Assembly: GCF_033406955.1 (NCBI RefSeq)
Contig: NZ_CP137734.1
Location: 3,286,001-3,350,000, forward strand
Direction: 5' to 3'
DNA: 64,000 nucleotides
Origin: Streptomyces violaceoruber
GTDB taxonomy: Bacteria > Actinomycetota > Actinomycetes > Streptomycetales > Streptomycetaceae
In this document: in pieces, positions 34,610 through 43,247 of the stretch
Layout: each line of letters starts with the position of its first letter
Position numbering within the stretch: the first letter of the stretch is position 1
Position numbers and translations under genes: made by a program
The notes under the pieces: model-generated
What the model was told of the DNA's origin: nothing
What the model saw: only the letters and a program-made list of their open reading frames with translations
The model's database searches: none

Positions 34610-36424
34610 ATGACCAGGACGCCCGCCCCCACGGACCCGTCCGCACCGGCGCCGGCCACCGTGCCGGGGCCGGCAGCCGAGCCCGGGTTCTCCCCGCCGG
34701 CCGGCGCGCCGACGCACCCCACCGCCCCCGGGTCGGACACCGGTCCCCCGATCGACGCCGAACCCGGCGCCACCGCCCGGGCAGCCGCCGCCACCGGACC
34801 CCATCCCGAAATCGGGCCGGGTACCGGTCCCGGTCCCGGTGTGTGGGAGGGGCTGGTCACCTCGGCGCTGCTGGGTACGGACCGGCGTCCGCCACCGGGC
34901 GGCGAGCGCGGGCCCGGTGCCGCCGCCGCGTTGCTGGACGCGGCGGCCGCGGAGACCGTCCGCCGCCGCGCCGGGCTGCGGCCGGCCCGCGCGGCCCGGC
35001 GCCCCGAGCCCGCGCCCGAGGACCCCCGCCCGCCGCTGCCGCCCGCCGCCGCCCGCCGGCTCACGGCGCTGCTCGCCGACCGCCCCGGCGCGGCGGGCGG
35101 TGGCCGCAGAGGCAGCGCACCCGATCTGATGGAGCTGCTGCCCCAGTGGCTGGCGACGGCGAACGCCCGCGGTTTCGCGGCACCGCCCCAGGCGCTTCCG
35201 GCGCTGCTGGACGCGGCCCGGGGCCGTACGGACCTGCGGCCCGCGGCGCTGACGTTCGCGGGGCCCCGAGCCCTGTGGCTGGCCCGGCTGAATCCGGACT
35301 GGCGGTTCGCCCTGCGCGCGACGCCCGGCGGAGGGACGGCACTCCCGGGCTCCGACGCCACGGAGCGGGTGCGCGGGCTCTGGCACGAGGGCCTGTTCGC
35401 CGAACGGGTCACCCTCCTGGCGTCCCTGCGCGCCCGCGACCCGGCCGGCGCCCGCGAGCTGCTGGCGTCGACCTGGGCGACCGAGCGGGCCGAGGACCGG
35501 CTGATGTTCCTCGACTCGCTGCGGACGGGGCTGGAGGCGGCGGACGAGCCGTTCCTGGAGCAGGCGCTGGCCGACCGCAGCCGCAACGTACGGGCCACGG
35601 CGGCGGAGTTGCTGTCCGCCCTGCCGCACTCGGCGCTGGCCGCGCGGATGGCGGCGCGGGCCGCGACGTGCGTGTCCCTCGACCGCACCCTCGCCCCGCC
35701 GGCGATCGCCGTCGAGGCGCCGCACGAGTGCGACGCGGGCATGGAGCGGGACGGCGTGGTGGCCAAGCCGCCGGCCGGGCGGGGTGAACGCTCGTGGTGG
35801 TTCGGCCAGTTGGTGGAGGCGGCCCCGCTGTCCACCTGGCCGACCCGGCTGGCGGGACGCACGGCCGAGGAGATCGTCGCCCTGCCGGTGTCCGACGGCT
35901 GGCGGAACGAACTGCACGCGGCCTGGTGCCGCGCGGCCGTACGACAGCGCGACGGCGGGTGGGCGAGGGCGCTGCTCGGCGCTCCCACGGCACCGGAGGC
36001 GGGCGGTCCGGGCGCGGTCTCCCTGGCCGAGCGGGCCAAACTGCTCGGCACGCTGGGCGCCGTTGAGCGGGCCGAGTGGGTCGCCGGGTTCATCGCGACG
36101 CACGGGCTGTCCGAGGCGTTCCAGCTGCTCGGCATGTGCGGGGTGCCGTGGGCGACGCCGCTGGGCCGTGCGGTGGTCGACGCGCTCAACATCGCCCGGG
36201 ACGCCGGGAGCTACCCGTGGAGCTTCAGCGGCGTCATGGGCCTGGCCGAACGCTGCCTCGATCCCTCGGAGGCGGGCCGGCTCGACGGCCTGCTGGCGAT
36301 ACCGGACGAACCGGAGGACGCGTCACCGGGGGCCGGCGGGTACTGGGCGGAGGCGTTCCAGCGGCTCGTCACCACGTTGCGCCTGCGCGCGGCGATGGCC
36401 GCGGAGCTCGGCGCCGGGTCGTGA
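34610..36424 (+). CDS. DUF5691 family protein
   Basis: 604 aa, start MTRTPAPTDPSAPAPATVPG with GGAGG 8 nt before the ATG. Residues 1-80 are Pro/Ala-rich. The rest is helical and repeat-like: WEGLVTSALLGTDRRPP, LMELLPQWLATANARGFAAP, NPDWRFALRATPGG, RVRGLWHEGLFAERVTLLAS, DRLMFLDSLRTGLEAADEPF, RSRNVRATAAELLSALPHSA (a HEAT-like motif), ERSWWFGQLVEAAPLSTWPT. The match to DUF5691 is from recollection of the family and its standard neighbours (SWIM, MoxR, DUF5682, VWA). The HEAT-like pattern suggests a scaffold. It ends before a GC hairpin. Confidence 0.85.
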   Translation: MTRTPAPTDPSAPAPATVPGPAAEPGFSPPAGAPTHPTAPGSDTGPPIDAEPGATARAAAATGPHPEIGPGTGPGPGVWEGLVTSALLGTDRRPPPGGERGPGAAAALLDAAAAETVRRRAGLRPARAARRPEPAPEDPRPPLPPAAARRLTALLADRPGAAGGGRRGSAPDLMELLPQWLATANARGFAAPPQALPALLDAARGRTDLRPAALTFAGPRALWLARLNPDWRFALRATPGGGTALPGSDATERVRGLWHEGLFAERVTLLASLRARDPAGARELLASTWATERAEDRLMFLDSLRTGLEAADEPFLEQALADRSRNVRATAAELLSALPHSALAARMAARAATCVSLDRTLAPPAIAVEAPHECDAGMERDGVVAKPPAGRGERSWWFGQLVEAAPLSTWPTRLAGRTAEEIVALPVSDGWRNELHAAWCRAAVRQRDGGWARALLGAPTAPEAGGPGAVSLAERAKLLGTLGAVERAEWVAGFIATHGLSEAFQLLGMCGVPWATPLGRAVVDALNIARDAGSYPWSFSGVMGLAERCLDPSEAGRLDGLLAIPDEPEDASPGAGGYWAEAFQRLVTTLRLRAAMAAELGAGS

Positions 36425-36484
36425 GCCATCGCCCTGCGACCCACCACCCGTGAGCCACCGCCCTCCGGCCCACCACCCCGTGAC

Positions 36485-36506
36485 CCGCCGCCCGCACAGG
36501 CGGCGG
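36485..36506. terminator. Terminator between DUF5691 and icmB
   Basis: CCGCCGCC-CGCACA-GGCGGCGG, a perfect 8-bp GC stem between convergent genes. Confidence 0.7.
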
Positions 36507-36521
36507 TCCGAGGGGGGAGGC

Positions 36522-36938
<417 letters not shown>

Positions 36939-37331
36939 CACTGCCTCCATGAAGCGACTACATCCATCCGTACCGACAAGTACCGCACACTTCACGTCCT
37001 CGCGGCGCGGATCCCCGCACCACAGCGTCCGGGGGAAGTGAACGAACGTTATCGCCAGCATCCCGCAACCGGCAGTTTCACGGTGGATACAGAGGGGGAA
37101 ATCACACGGTGGGACACGTTCGCCGGGCACCGCTCCAGGGCGCGGCGGCAACACGCGCACGGGGAGCCGTGAGCCACTCAGACCTCATCAGACCCACCGG
37201 TCTCTGATACGGCATGCCGCATCACGGGTAGGCATAAACCTCGCAAACAGCACCAGTCACTGGTGTCACGGCGCTCCACGAGGGCACACGGGGGACAGAG
37301 GCGTCCCTGCGTGCCGACAGGAGGTCGGCCC
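36939..37331. other. Gap between icmB and lipase genes
   Basis: A 393-bp divergent promoter region without a gene. It holds two dyads near the lipase: GATACGGCATGCCGCATC (37206-37223, one mismatched pair) and CACCAGTCACTGGTG (37251-37265). No clear promoter hexamers were recognised. Confidence 0.5.
37251..37265. promoter_or_regulatory. 15-bp perfect dyad upstream of the lipase gene
   Basis: CACCAGT-C-ACTGGTG, 67-81 nt before the lipase ATG; a possible operator. Confidence 0.45.
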
Positions 37332-38327
37332 ATGAAGGTCACCACGGCAGCACTGCCCCTTCTCCCGCTCTTCCAGCGTCTCCTGCCCGGGCTCCCGGGA
37401 CTCCCCGGTCTGCAACGGCTCCCCAGCGTTCCAGGGCTCTCCGCGGTCCCAGGACTGCCGGAGCTGGCAAGCCTCCCGGGCCGGCTGACCGGCCTCTCCC
37501 TGACCCTGCTCAAGGCCAGCGCCCTGGAGGCCGCGATCCTCGCCGGGCACCTCCTCCTCTACCCCTCGGGCATCATCCAGGAGCGCCACCCGGCCCAGAC
37601 CCTGCGCCCACAGGGCGCCCAGGACCCCCTGCCGTCACCTCCGCCCCCGAGGCTCCCGGCCCCGGCCAGCCCCCCGGTCGTCCTGCTGCACGGCTTCATC
37701 GACAACCGCTCGGTCTTCCTGCTGCTGCGCCGCAGCCTGGCCCAGCACGGCAGGCACGAGATCGAGTCGCTGAACTACTCCCCCCTGACCTGCGACATCC
37801 GTACCGCGGCCGAGCTGCTCGGACGGCACATAGAGGAGATCTGCGAGCGGACGGGCAGCGAGCGCGTCGACGTGGTCGGGCACAGCCTGGGCGGGCTGAT
37901 CGCGCGCTACTACGTGCAGCGCCTCGGCGGAGACCTCCGCGTGCGCACGCTGGTGACGCTCGGTACCCCGCACACCGGCACCAAGGTGGTCCCGCTGGCG
38001 AACGCGCACCCGATCGTGCGCCAGATGCGCCCCGGATCGGCCGTGATCGAGGAGCTGACCCGCCCGGCGCCCGGCTGCCGCACCCGGTTCGTCAGCTTCT
38101 GGAGCGATCTGGACCGCGTGATGGACCCGCTGGAGACGGCCTGCCTCGACCACCCCGACCTGAGCGTGCAGAACGTACGGGTGAGCGGCATCGGCCACCT
38201 CGCCCTGCCCGTGCACCCCGCCGTGGCCACCGGGATTCGGCAGGCACTCGACACCGCCGGACCGGAGACAGCCGGGCAAACGGACGCGGAACCGGGCAAA
38301 CGATCCGGCGGGCTGACCGTCGCCTGA
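37332..38327 (+). CDS. Alpha/beta-hydrolase (lipase/triacylglycerol-lipase-like)
   Basis: 331 aa from ATG 37332, with AGGAGG 7 nt upstream. The N-terminal 75 residues are hydrophobic with Leu-Pro-Gly repeats (LFQRLLPGLPGLPGLQRLP, LTGLSLTLLKASALEAAILA), probably membrane-associated rather than a classical signal. The catalytic domain has the oxyanion-hole motif VVLLHGFIDNRSVF, the nucleophile elbow VDVVGHSLGGLIARYYV (Ser185), TLGTPHTGTKVVPLA, and a C-terminal GIGHLALPVHP with the catalytic His. The acid is probably in DRVMDPLETACLDHPD. It likely hydrolyses lipid or ester at the envelope; the substrate is unknown. It is transcribed alone. Confidence 0.88.
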   Translation: MKVTTAALPLLPLFQRLLPGLPGLPGLQRLPSVPGLSAVPGLPELASLPGRLTGLSLTLLKASALEAAILAGHLLLYPSGIIQERHPAQTLRPQGAQDPLPSPPPPRLPAPASPPVVLLHGFIDNRSVFLLLRRSLAQHGRHEIESLNYSPLTCDIRTAAELLGRHIEEICERTGSERVDVVGHSLGGLIARYYVQRLGGDLRVRTLVTLGTPHTGTKVVPLANAHPIVRQMRPGSAVIEELTRPAPGCRTRFVSFWSDLDRVMDPLETACLDHPDLSVQNVRVSGIGHLALPVHPAVATGIRQALDTAGPETAGQTDAEPGKRSGGLTVA

Positions 38328-38445
38328 GAACGAAGCAACCCGTTCGGACTCGAACAATTCTCGAACACAAAGCCAAACCCGTGCCCGCCGTCCCCCAAAA
38401 CACGGCCGATTGCCCGTTTCCTTCGCTCGCGAAACCTGACGAAGA

Positions 38446-38475
38446 TTGTCGTGCCCGTATACCGCCGGGTACAGT
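38446..38475 (+). promoter_or_regulatory. Candidate promoter of the M23 peptidase gene
   Basis: TTGTCG (38446-38451), an 18-nt spacer and TACAGT (38470-38475), 48 nt before the GTG start; a fair match to a vegetative promoter. Confidence 0.55.
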
Positions 38476-38523
38476 CGCCGCACTGCTCTGGCAGCCCCTG
38501 TTGTCGAGGCGAAAGAGAAGTTG

Positions 38524-40218
38524 GTGAACGACCGTCACCCGTCGGGGACAAGGACCGCCCCGGCTTCGGCTTCCGACGCCGCTTCGGCGCCCTACGCGTC
38601 GTACGGCACAGGGGAAGCCCAGTACGGCAACCTCACCACGTACGGCGGTGGCCACGCCTCCGCCGGTTTCGCCACCGGCGGTGCCGACAGCTCGGCCTTC
38701 GACGCGGACCCCCTCTTCGGCAGCATGCCGGGCCACTACGCGGGGAGCCCCGAGGCGACGGGTTCGTACGACACCACCCAGTGGTCCACCGGCGGCGAGC
38801 AGTCCCCGCACTACGACGCGTACGCGGCCCAGCACCACGCCGCCTACGACACCGGCGCCTACGACACGACGACGTGGACGGCCGGTTACCAGCAGCCCGG
38901 CTCCGTGTCGCCGCAGGCCACGGGCGCCGAGGGGACCGGGCAGTGGGACACCGGCGCCTGGGCCGGTGCGGACCACTGCGCCGCTCCGGCCGACGCGACC
39001 CAGCAGTGGGACTGGGGCACGCAGACCTGCGAAACGGGCACCTTCGACACCGGCGCCTTCGAGCCGGGTACGACCGACACCGGCGCCTTCGACACCCGCG
39101 CGTTCGACACCGGCGCTTTCCCGGCCGGCGCCTTCGAGACCAGCGCCTTCACGACCGGCACCTTCCACACCGGCGCGTTCGAGGGTGGTCCGGTGGACAC
39201 CGGCGCCTACGACGCCACGCAGTGGAACCCGGCCGGCGCCACCGGCACGGCCGAGGATCCGGACCGACCGGCCGGGCACCCCGTACCGGACGATGTCGCC
39301 CCGGACGCCGCGCCGTTGGCCGAGGGCACCGAACCCTCCCCGTACGGGGAGGAGTTGGCCGCCACGGGTGAACTCCCCGCCGTGACCGCTCTGCTGGACG
39401 ACCAGGAAGAGGCCGCGCCGGCCGCGCGGATCCCGGTCGCCCGCGCCGGCTCCCGCGCCGGGGCGCGCTCCCGTCGCCGCCAGCCCGCCAAGCGCTCCGC
39501 GTTGCTGACCATCGCCGTGCCGTCGGCCTGCGTGATGAGCGTCGCCGGTATCGCGGCCGCCTCCGTCGGCAGCCTGACCGGCGACGAGGGCACGGAGACC
39601 GCGGCGTCCGCACCGGACCCGGGCAACGCCGAGGCGGCGCCGGTGAAACCGTCCGCCGCCAACAACAAGCTGGACACCCAGCTCACCAGCCTGGCCGCCG
39701 GGGCCGACGACTTCGCCGACCGGGCCAGCCGGACGCAGGAGCGCATCGACCTCAAGGCCGAGCAGGACGCCGAGAAGAAGCGGGCGGCGCAGGAAGCGGC
39801 CCGCAAGGAACGACTGCGCCCCAAGTTCGCGCTCCCGGTGAAGCAGCATGGCCTCAGCGCGTACTACGGTCAGGCCGGCATCAACTGGATGTCCTCGCAC
39901 ACCGGTATCGACTTCCCCGTGCTCCAGGGAACGACGGTGATGGCGGCGACCGACGGTACCGTGCGGACGCAGTTCAACAGCGCGTACGGCAACATGATGA
40001 TCGTGACCGCGAAGGACGGCACGGAGACGTGGTACTGCCACCTCTCCAGCTACCAGGTTCCCTCCGGCACCACCGTGAAGGCGGGCGACGCGATCGCGTA
40101 CTCCGGCGACTCGGGCAACTCCACCGGCCCGCACCTGCACTTCGAGGTGCGCCCTGCGGGCGGCTCGTCGATCGACCCGCTCCCGTGGCTGCGCAGCCAC
40201 GGTCTCAACCCGACGTGA
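38524..40218 (+). CDS. Membrane-anchored M23 (LytM) endopeptidase with repeat-rich N-terminus
   Basis: 564 aa from GTG 38524. About 300 N-terminal residues are low-complexity, rich in Tyr, Thr, Gly and Asp, with a run of pentapeptide-like units (TGAFDTRAFDTGAF). A membrane helix follows (LLTIAVPSACVMSVAGIAAA, about residues 327-350), then a coiled-coil-like stretch (KAEQDAEKKRAAQEAARKER) and the M23 domain with His459-xxx-Asp463 (SSHTGIDF) and HLHFE (His537, His539), so all zinc ligands are present. The orientation implies a cytoplasmic repeat tail of unknown role and an outer peptidoglycan endopeptidase. It is convergent with pcrA across a hairpin. Confidence 0.9.
   Translation: MNDRHPSGTRTAPASASDAASAPYASYGTGEAQYGNLTTYGGGHASAGFATGGADSSAFDADPLFGSMPGHYAGSPEATGSYDTTQWSTGGEQSPHYDAYAAQHHAAYDTGAYDTTTWTAGYQQPGSVSPQATGAEGTGQWDTGAWAGADHCAAPADATQQWDWGTQTCETGTFDTGAFEPGTTDTGAFDTRAFDTGAFPAGAFETSAFTTGTFHTGAFEGGPVDTGAYDATQWNPAGATGTAEDPDRPAGHPVPDDVAPDAAPLAEGTEPSPYGEELAATGELPAVTALLDDQEEAAPAARIPVARAGSRAGARSRRRQPAKRSALLTIAVPSACVMSVAGIAAASVGSLTGDEGTETAASAPDPGNAEAAPVKPSAANNKLDTQLTSLAAGADDFADRASRTQERIDLKAEQDAEKKRAAQEAARKERLRPKFALPVKQHGLSAYYGQAGINWMSSHTGIDFPVLQGTTVMAATDGTVRTQFNSAYGNMMIVTAKDGTETWYCHLSSYQVPSGTTVKAGDAIAYSGDSGNSTGPHLHFEVRPAGGSSIDPLPWLRSHGLNPT
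39043..39213. repeat. Degenerate 15-bp repeats in the M23 gene
   Basis: Units like TTCGACACCGGCGCC recur every 15 bp in frame, coding (Phe-Asp-Thr-Gly-Ala)n with variation. Confidence 0.85.
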
Positions 40219-40260
40219 CGCCGTAACGTCTCAGCAGATCGCCGGGTCCGTCCCCGGACC

Positions 40261-40284
40261 GGTCCCGGACGACCGTCCGGGACC
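40261..40284. terminator. Bidirectional terminator between M23 gene and pcrA
   Basis: GGTCCCGGACG pairs with CGTCCGGGACC (40261-40271 with 40274-40284); convergent genes end on either side. Confidence 0.8.
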
Positions 40285-40307
40285 GCGCCGCGCCCGTCGA
40301 ACCGTCC

Positions 40308-42803
40308 TCAGAGCTTCTCCACCGGCGCGTACCGCAGCAGCAGCCGCTTCGGCTTGGTGTCCCCGAAGTCGATCGTCGCCTCCGCGTTCGAACCGGTGCC
40401 CTTGACGCCGACCACCGTGCCGAGCCCGAACTGGTCGTGCGTGACGCGGTCGCCGACCGCCAGCGAGACCGTGGGCTGCTCGGCGCCGGCCGACCTGCCC
40501 GTGGCGAAGCCGGACGCACCCGACGCCGAGGACCGGGACCGCGACCGGGACGACGACAGCGAGGCGGCCACGCCCGAGACCGGAGCGGAAGGCGCGGGAC
40601 CGTTCGCCCCGGTCCGCTTCCATTCCAGGTGCGGGGCCGGGATCTCCTCCAGGAACCGCGAGGGCGGGTTGTACGACGGCTGGCCCCAGGCGCTGCGCAG
40701 CGTCGACCGGGTCAGGTAGAGCCGCTCGCGGGCGCGCGTGATGCCGACGTAGGCGAGCCGCCGCTCCTCCTCCAGCTCCTTGGCCTGGCCGAGGGCGCGC
40801 ATGTGCGGGAAGACGCCGTCCTCCATGCCGGTGAGGAAGACGACCGGGAACTCCAGGCCCTTGGCGGTGTGCAGGGTCATCAGGGTGACGACGCCGTCGC
40901 CGTCCTCCTCGTCCGGGATCTGGTCGGAGTCGGCGACGAGCGCGACCTTCTCCAGGAAGTCGGCCAGCGTCCCGGCCTCCTCGCCCTCGGCCCGCTCCTG
41001 CTCGAACTCCAGGGCGACGGCCGCGAGTTCCTGGAGGTTCTCGATGCGGGTCTCGTCCTGGGGATCGGTGGAGGCCTGCAACTCGGCGAGGTAGCCGGTG
41101 CGTTCGAGGATGGCCTCCAGGACGGTCGCCGGTCCGGCGCCGGACTCGACGATCGTGCGCAGGTCCTCCATGAGCGTGTTGAACCGCTTGACGGCGTTCG
41201 CGGAGCGCGCGGCCATGCCGTACGCCTCGTCGACGCGCCTGAGCGCCTGCGGGAAGCTGATCTTCTCGCGCTGGGAGAGGGCGTCGATCATCGCCTCCGC
41301 GCGGTCGCCGATGCCGCGCTTGGGGACGTTGAGGATGCGGCGCAGCGGCACCGAGTCCTCCGGGTTGGCCAGCACCCGCAGGTAGGCCAGGACGTCCCGG
41401 ACCTCCTTGCGCTCGTAGAAGCGGACGCCGCCGACGACCTTGTAGGGCAGGCCGGTGCGGATGAAGACCTCTTCGAAGACACGGGACTGGGCGTTGGTCC
41501 GGTAGAAGACGGCGACGTCGCCGGCCTTGGCCTCGCCCGCGTCGGTGAGGCGGTCTATCTCGTCGGCGACGAACTGCGCCTCGTCGTGCTCGGTGTCGGC
41601 GACGTACCCGGTGATCTGCGCGCCGCTGCCCTGGTTGGTCCACAGGTTCTTGGGGCGGCGGGACTCGTTGCGCTCGATGACCGCGTTGGCGGCGCTGAGG
41701 ATGGTCTGGGTGGAGCGGTAGTTCTGCTCCAGCAGGATCGTCGTCGCGTCCGGGTAGTCCTCCTCGAACTGGAGGATGTTGCGGATGGTGGCGCCGCGGA
41801 AGGCGTAGATCGACTGGTCGGCGTCGCCCACCACGCACAGCTCGGCGGGCGGCACCTCGGCCTCCGGCGGCACGTCGACGGGGTGCTCCGAGGGCACGCC
41901 GACCAGCTCGCGCACCAGGGCGTACTGGGCGTGGTTGGTGTCCTGGTACTCGTCGACCAGGACGTGCCGGAAGCGGCGGCGGTAGTGCTCGGCGACGTCC
42001 GGGAAGGCGCGCAGCAGGTTGACCGTCGTCATGATCAGGTCGTCGAAGTCGAGGGCGTTGGCCTCGCGCAGCCGCGACTGGTACATGGCGTAGGCCTGGG
42101 CGAGGGTCTTCTCGAAACCGTCGGCGGCCTGGGCGGCGAAGTCCTCCTCGTCGATCAGCTCGTTCTTCAGGTTGCTGATCTTCGCGCTGAAGGACTTGGG
42201 CGGGAAGCGCTTGGGGTCCAGGTCCAGGTCGCGGCAGACCAGCGCCATGAGCCGCTTGGAGTCGGCGGCGTCGTAGATCGAGAACGACGAGGTGAAGCCG
42301 AGCTTCTTCGACTCGCGGCGCAGGATGCGCACACACGCGCTGTGGAAGGTCATCACCCACATCGCGTTGGCGCGCGGGCCGACGAGCTGCTCGACGCGCT
42401 CCTTCATCTCGCCCGCGGCCTTGTTGGTGAAGGTGATCGCGAGGATCTGGCCCGGGTGGACGTTCCGCTCGGCCAGCAGGTGGGCGATGCGGTGGGTGAG
42501 GACGCGGGTCTTGCCGGAGCCGGCGCCGGCCACGATGAGCAGCGGGGAGCCGGAGTGGACGACGGCGGCCCGCTGGTTCTCGTTCAGCCCCTCCAGGAGC
42601 GCGGCGGCGTCCAGGGCGGGCCGCGGGGCGCCGTCCCGGTAGTGGGTGTCCCGCTGCGGGGGCGCGTCGAACTTCCCGCCGAACAGATCGTGCGGAACCG
42701 GCTCCGGTCCGTGATCGTCCTCGGGCGGCGGCGGGGGTTCCTCCTCGTGACCCCGGGGGGTCTGGAGGCTCGCCAGGAAGCTGTCGTCAAAGAGGTTGCT
42801 CAT
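40308..42803 (-). CDS. pcrA: ATP-dependent DNA helicase UvrD/PcrA
   Basis: 831 aa superfamily-1A helicase for excision and mismatch-type repair and replication restart. Motifs in order are the Q region LNENQRAAVVHSGSPLLIVA, Walker A AGAGSGKTRVLTHR, Ia TFTNKAAGEMKERV, DEYQDTNHAQYALV (motif II), VVGDADQSIYAFRGA (III), LLEQNYRSTQTIL (IV), VTLMTLHTAKGLEFPVVFLT (V) and VGITRARERLYL (VI). The first ~65 residues are an acidic/proline extension, and the C-terminus has the GDRVTHDQFGLGTVVGVKGT Tudor-like module seen in PcrA. It is transcribed alone. Confidence 0.97.
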   Translation of the reverse strand: MSNLFDDSFLASLQTPRGHEEEPPPPPEDDHGPEPVPHDLFGGKFDAPPQRDTHYRDGAPRPALDAAALLEGLNENQRAAVVHSGSPLLIVAGAGSGKTRVLTHRIAHLLAERNVHPGQILAITFTNKAAGEMKERVEQLVGPRANAMWVMTFHSACVRILRRESKKLGFTSSFSIYDAADSKRLMALVCRDLDLDPKRFPPKSFSAKISNLKNELIDEEDFAAQAADGFEKTLAQAYAMYQSRLREANALDFDDLIMTTVNLLRAFPDVAEHYRRRFRHVLVDEYQDTNHAQYALVRELVGVPSEHPVDVPPEAEVPPAELCVVGDADQSIYAFRGATIRNILQFEEDYPDATTILLEQNYRSTQTILSAANAVIERNESRRPKNLWTNQGSGAQITGYVADTEHDEAQFVADEIDRLTDAGEAKAGDVAVFYRTNAQSRVFEEVFIRTGLPYKVVGGVRFYERKEVRDVLAYLRVLANPEDSVPLRRILNVPKRGIGDRAEAMIDALSQREKISFPQALRRVDEAYGMAARSANAVKRFNTLMEDLRTIVESGAGPATVLEAILERTGYLAELQASTDPQDETRIENLQELAAVALEFEQERAEGEEAGTLADFLEKVALVADSDQIPDEEDGDGVVTLMTLHTAKGLEFPVVFLTGMEDGVFPHMRALGQAKELEEERRLAYVGITRARERLYLTRSTLRSAWGQPSYNPPSRFLEEIPAPHLEWKRTGANGPAPSAPVSGVAASLSSSRSRSRSSASGASGFATGRSAGAEQPTVSLAVGDRVTHDQFGLGTVVGVKGTGSNAEATIDFGDTKPKRLLLRYAPVEKL

Positions 42804-42982
42804 CGCTCTCCGAGTCTAGGGCGCCCCACCGACAACCCGGTGCCACCCCGGAAAATGCCCACCATCCCCGGCGTGGACACGCCCTGCGACCAGCGGAACC
42901 ACGAAGAGTGACGCCCGCGACCACCCCGGAGGCACCCGAACGAAAGGTCACGAAAATGTATCGGGCATATCACCCACCAACC

Positions 42983-43012
42983 TTCACAGCGGCCACACGA
43001 GTTGGCTACGGT
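42983..43012 (+). promoter_or_regulatory. Candidate promoter of the riboswitch-controlled NlpC/P60 gene
   Basis: TTCACA (42983-42988), an 18-nt spacer and TACGGT (43007-43012); transcription would start near 43019, about 70 nt before the riboswitch. Confidence 0.5.
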
Positions 43013-43089
43013 GCGGGGCAGGCCGCTCGACCCCCTCCGGCGAACCTCGCCGGGCCGCGCGGCCTCCGCCGAGTCCGGCCTGCCCGCAC

Positions 43090-43228
43090 GGCACCGGAGC
43101 CGGGGACCCAACCGAGAACTTTGGGGTGAATCGGCCTCACCGCCCTCGACGCGAGGACGGTCCGCCGTAGGGCAAACCTTCCGCGCCACACCGCCCGAAC
43201 CCGACAGCTAACCCGGTAGGCGGAGCAC
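43090..43228 (+). ncRNA. ydaO-type cyclic-di-AMP riboswitch
   Basis: The conserved blocks of the ydaO/yuaA class appear in order: GCCGGGGACCCA (43099-43110), TTTGGGGTGAATCGGC (43120-43135), GTAGGGCAAACC (about 43167-43178), CCGAACCCGACAGCTAACCC and GGTAGGCGG (43194-43222). It ends about 20 nt before the start codon of the NlpC/P60 hydrolase. In Streptomyces this class is known to govern cell-wall hydrolase genes. The bound ligand is expected to lower expression. The start region just beyond can fold over its own ribosome-binding site. Confidence 0.93.
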
Positions 43229-43231
43229 TGG

Positions 43232-43247
43232 AAGGAGTCGCCTCCTT
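43232..43247 (+). promoter_or_regulatory. Hairpin covering the Shine-Dalgarno of the NlpC/P60 gene
   Basis: AAGGAG-TCGC-CTCCTT, a perfect 6-bp stem. Its left arm is the ribosome-binding site and its right arm reaches into the TTG start codon (43246). It could give the riboswitch a translational output. Confidence 0.6.

Noticed and set aside
40437-42911. An 824-codon plus-strand frame opposite pcrA
   Set aside because: All helicase motifs are on the other strand; no ribosome-binding site or domain.
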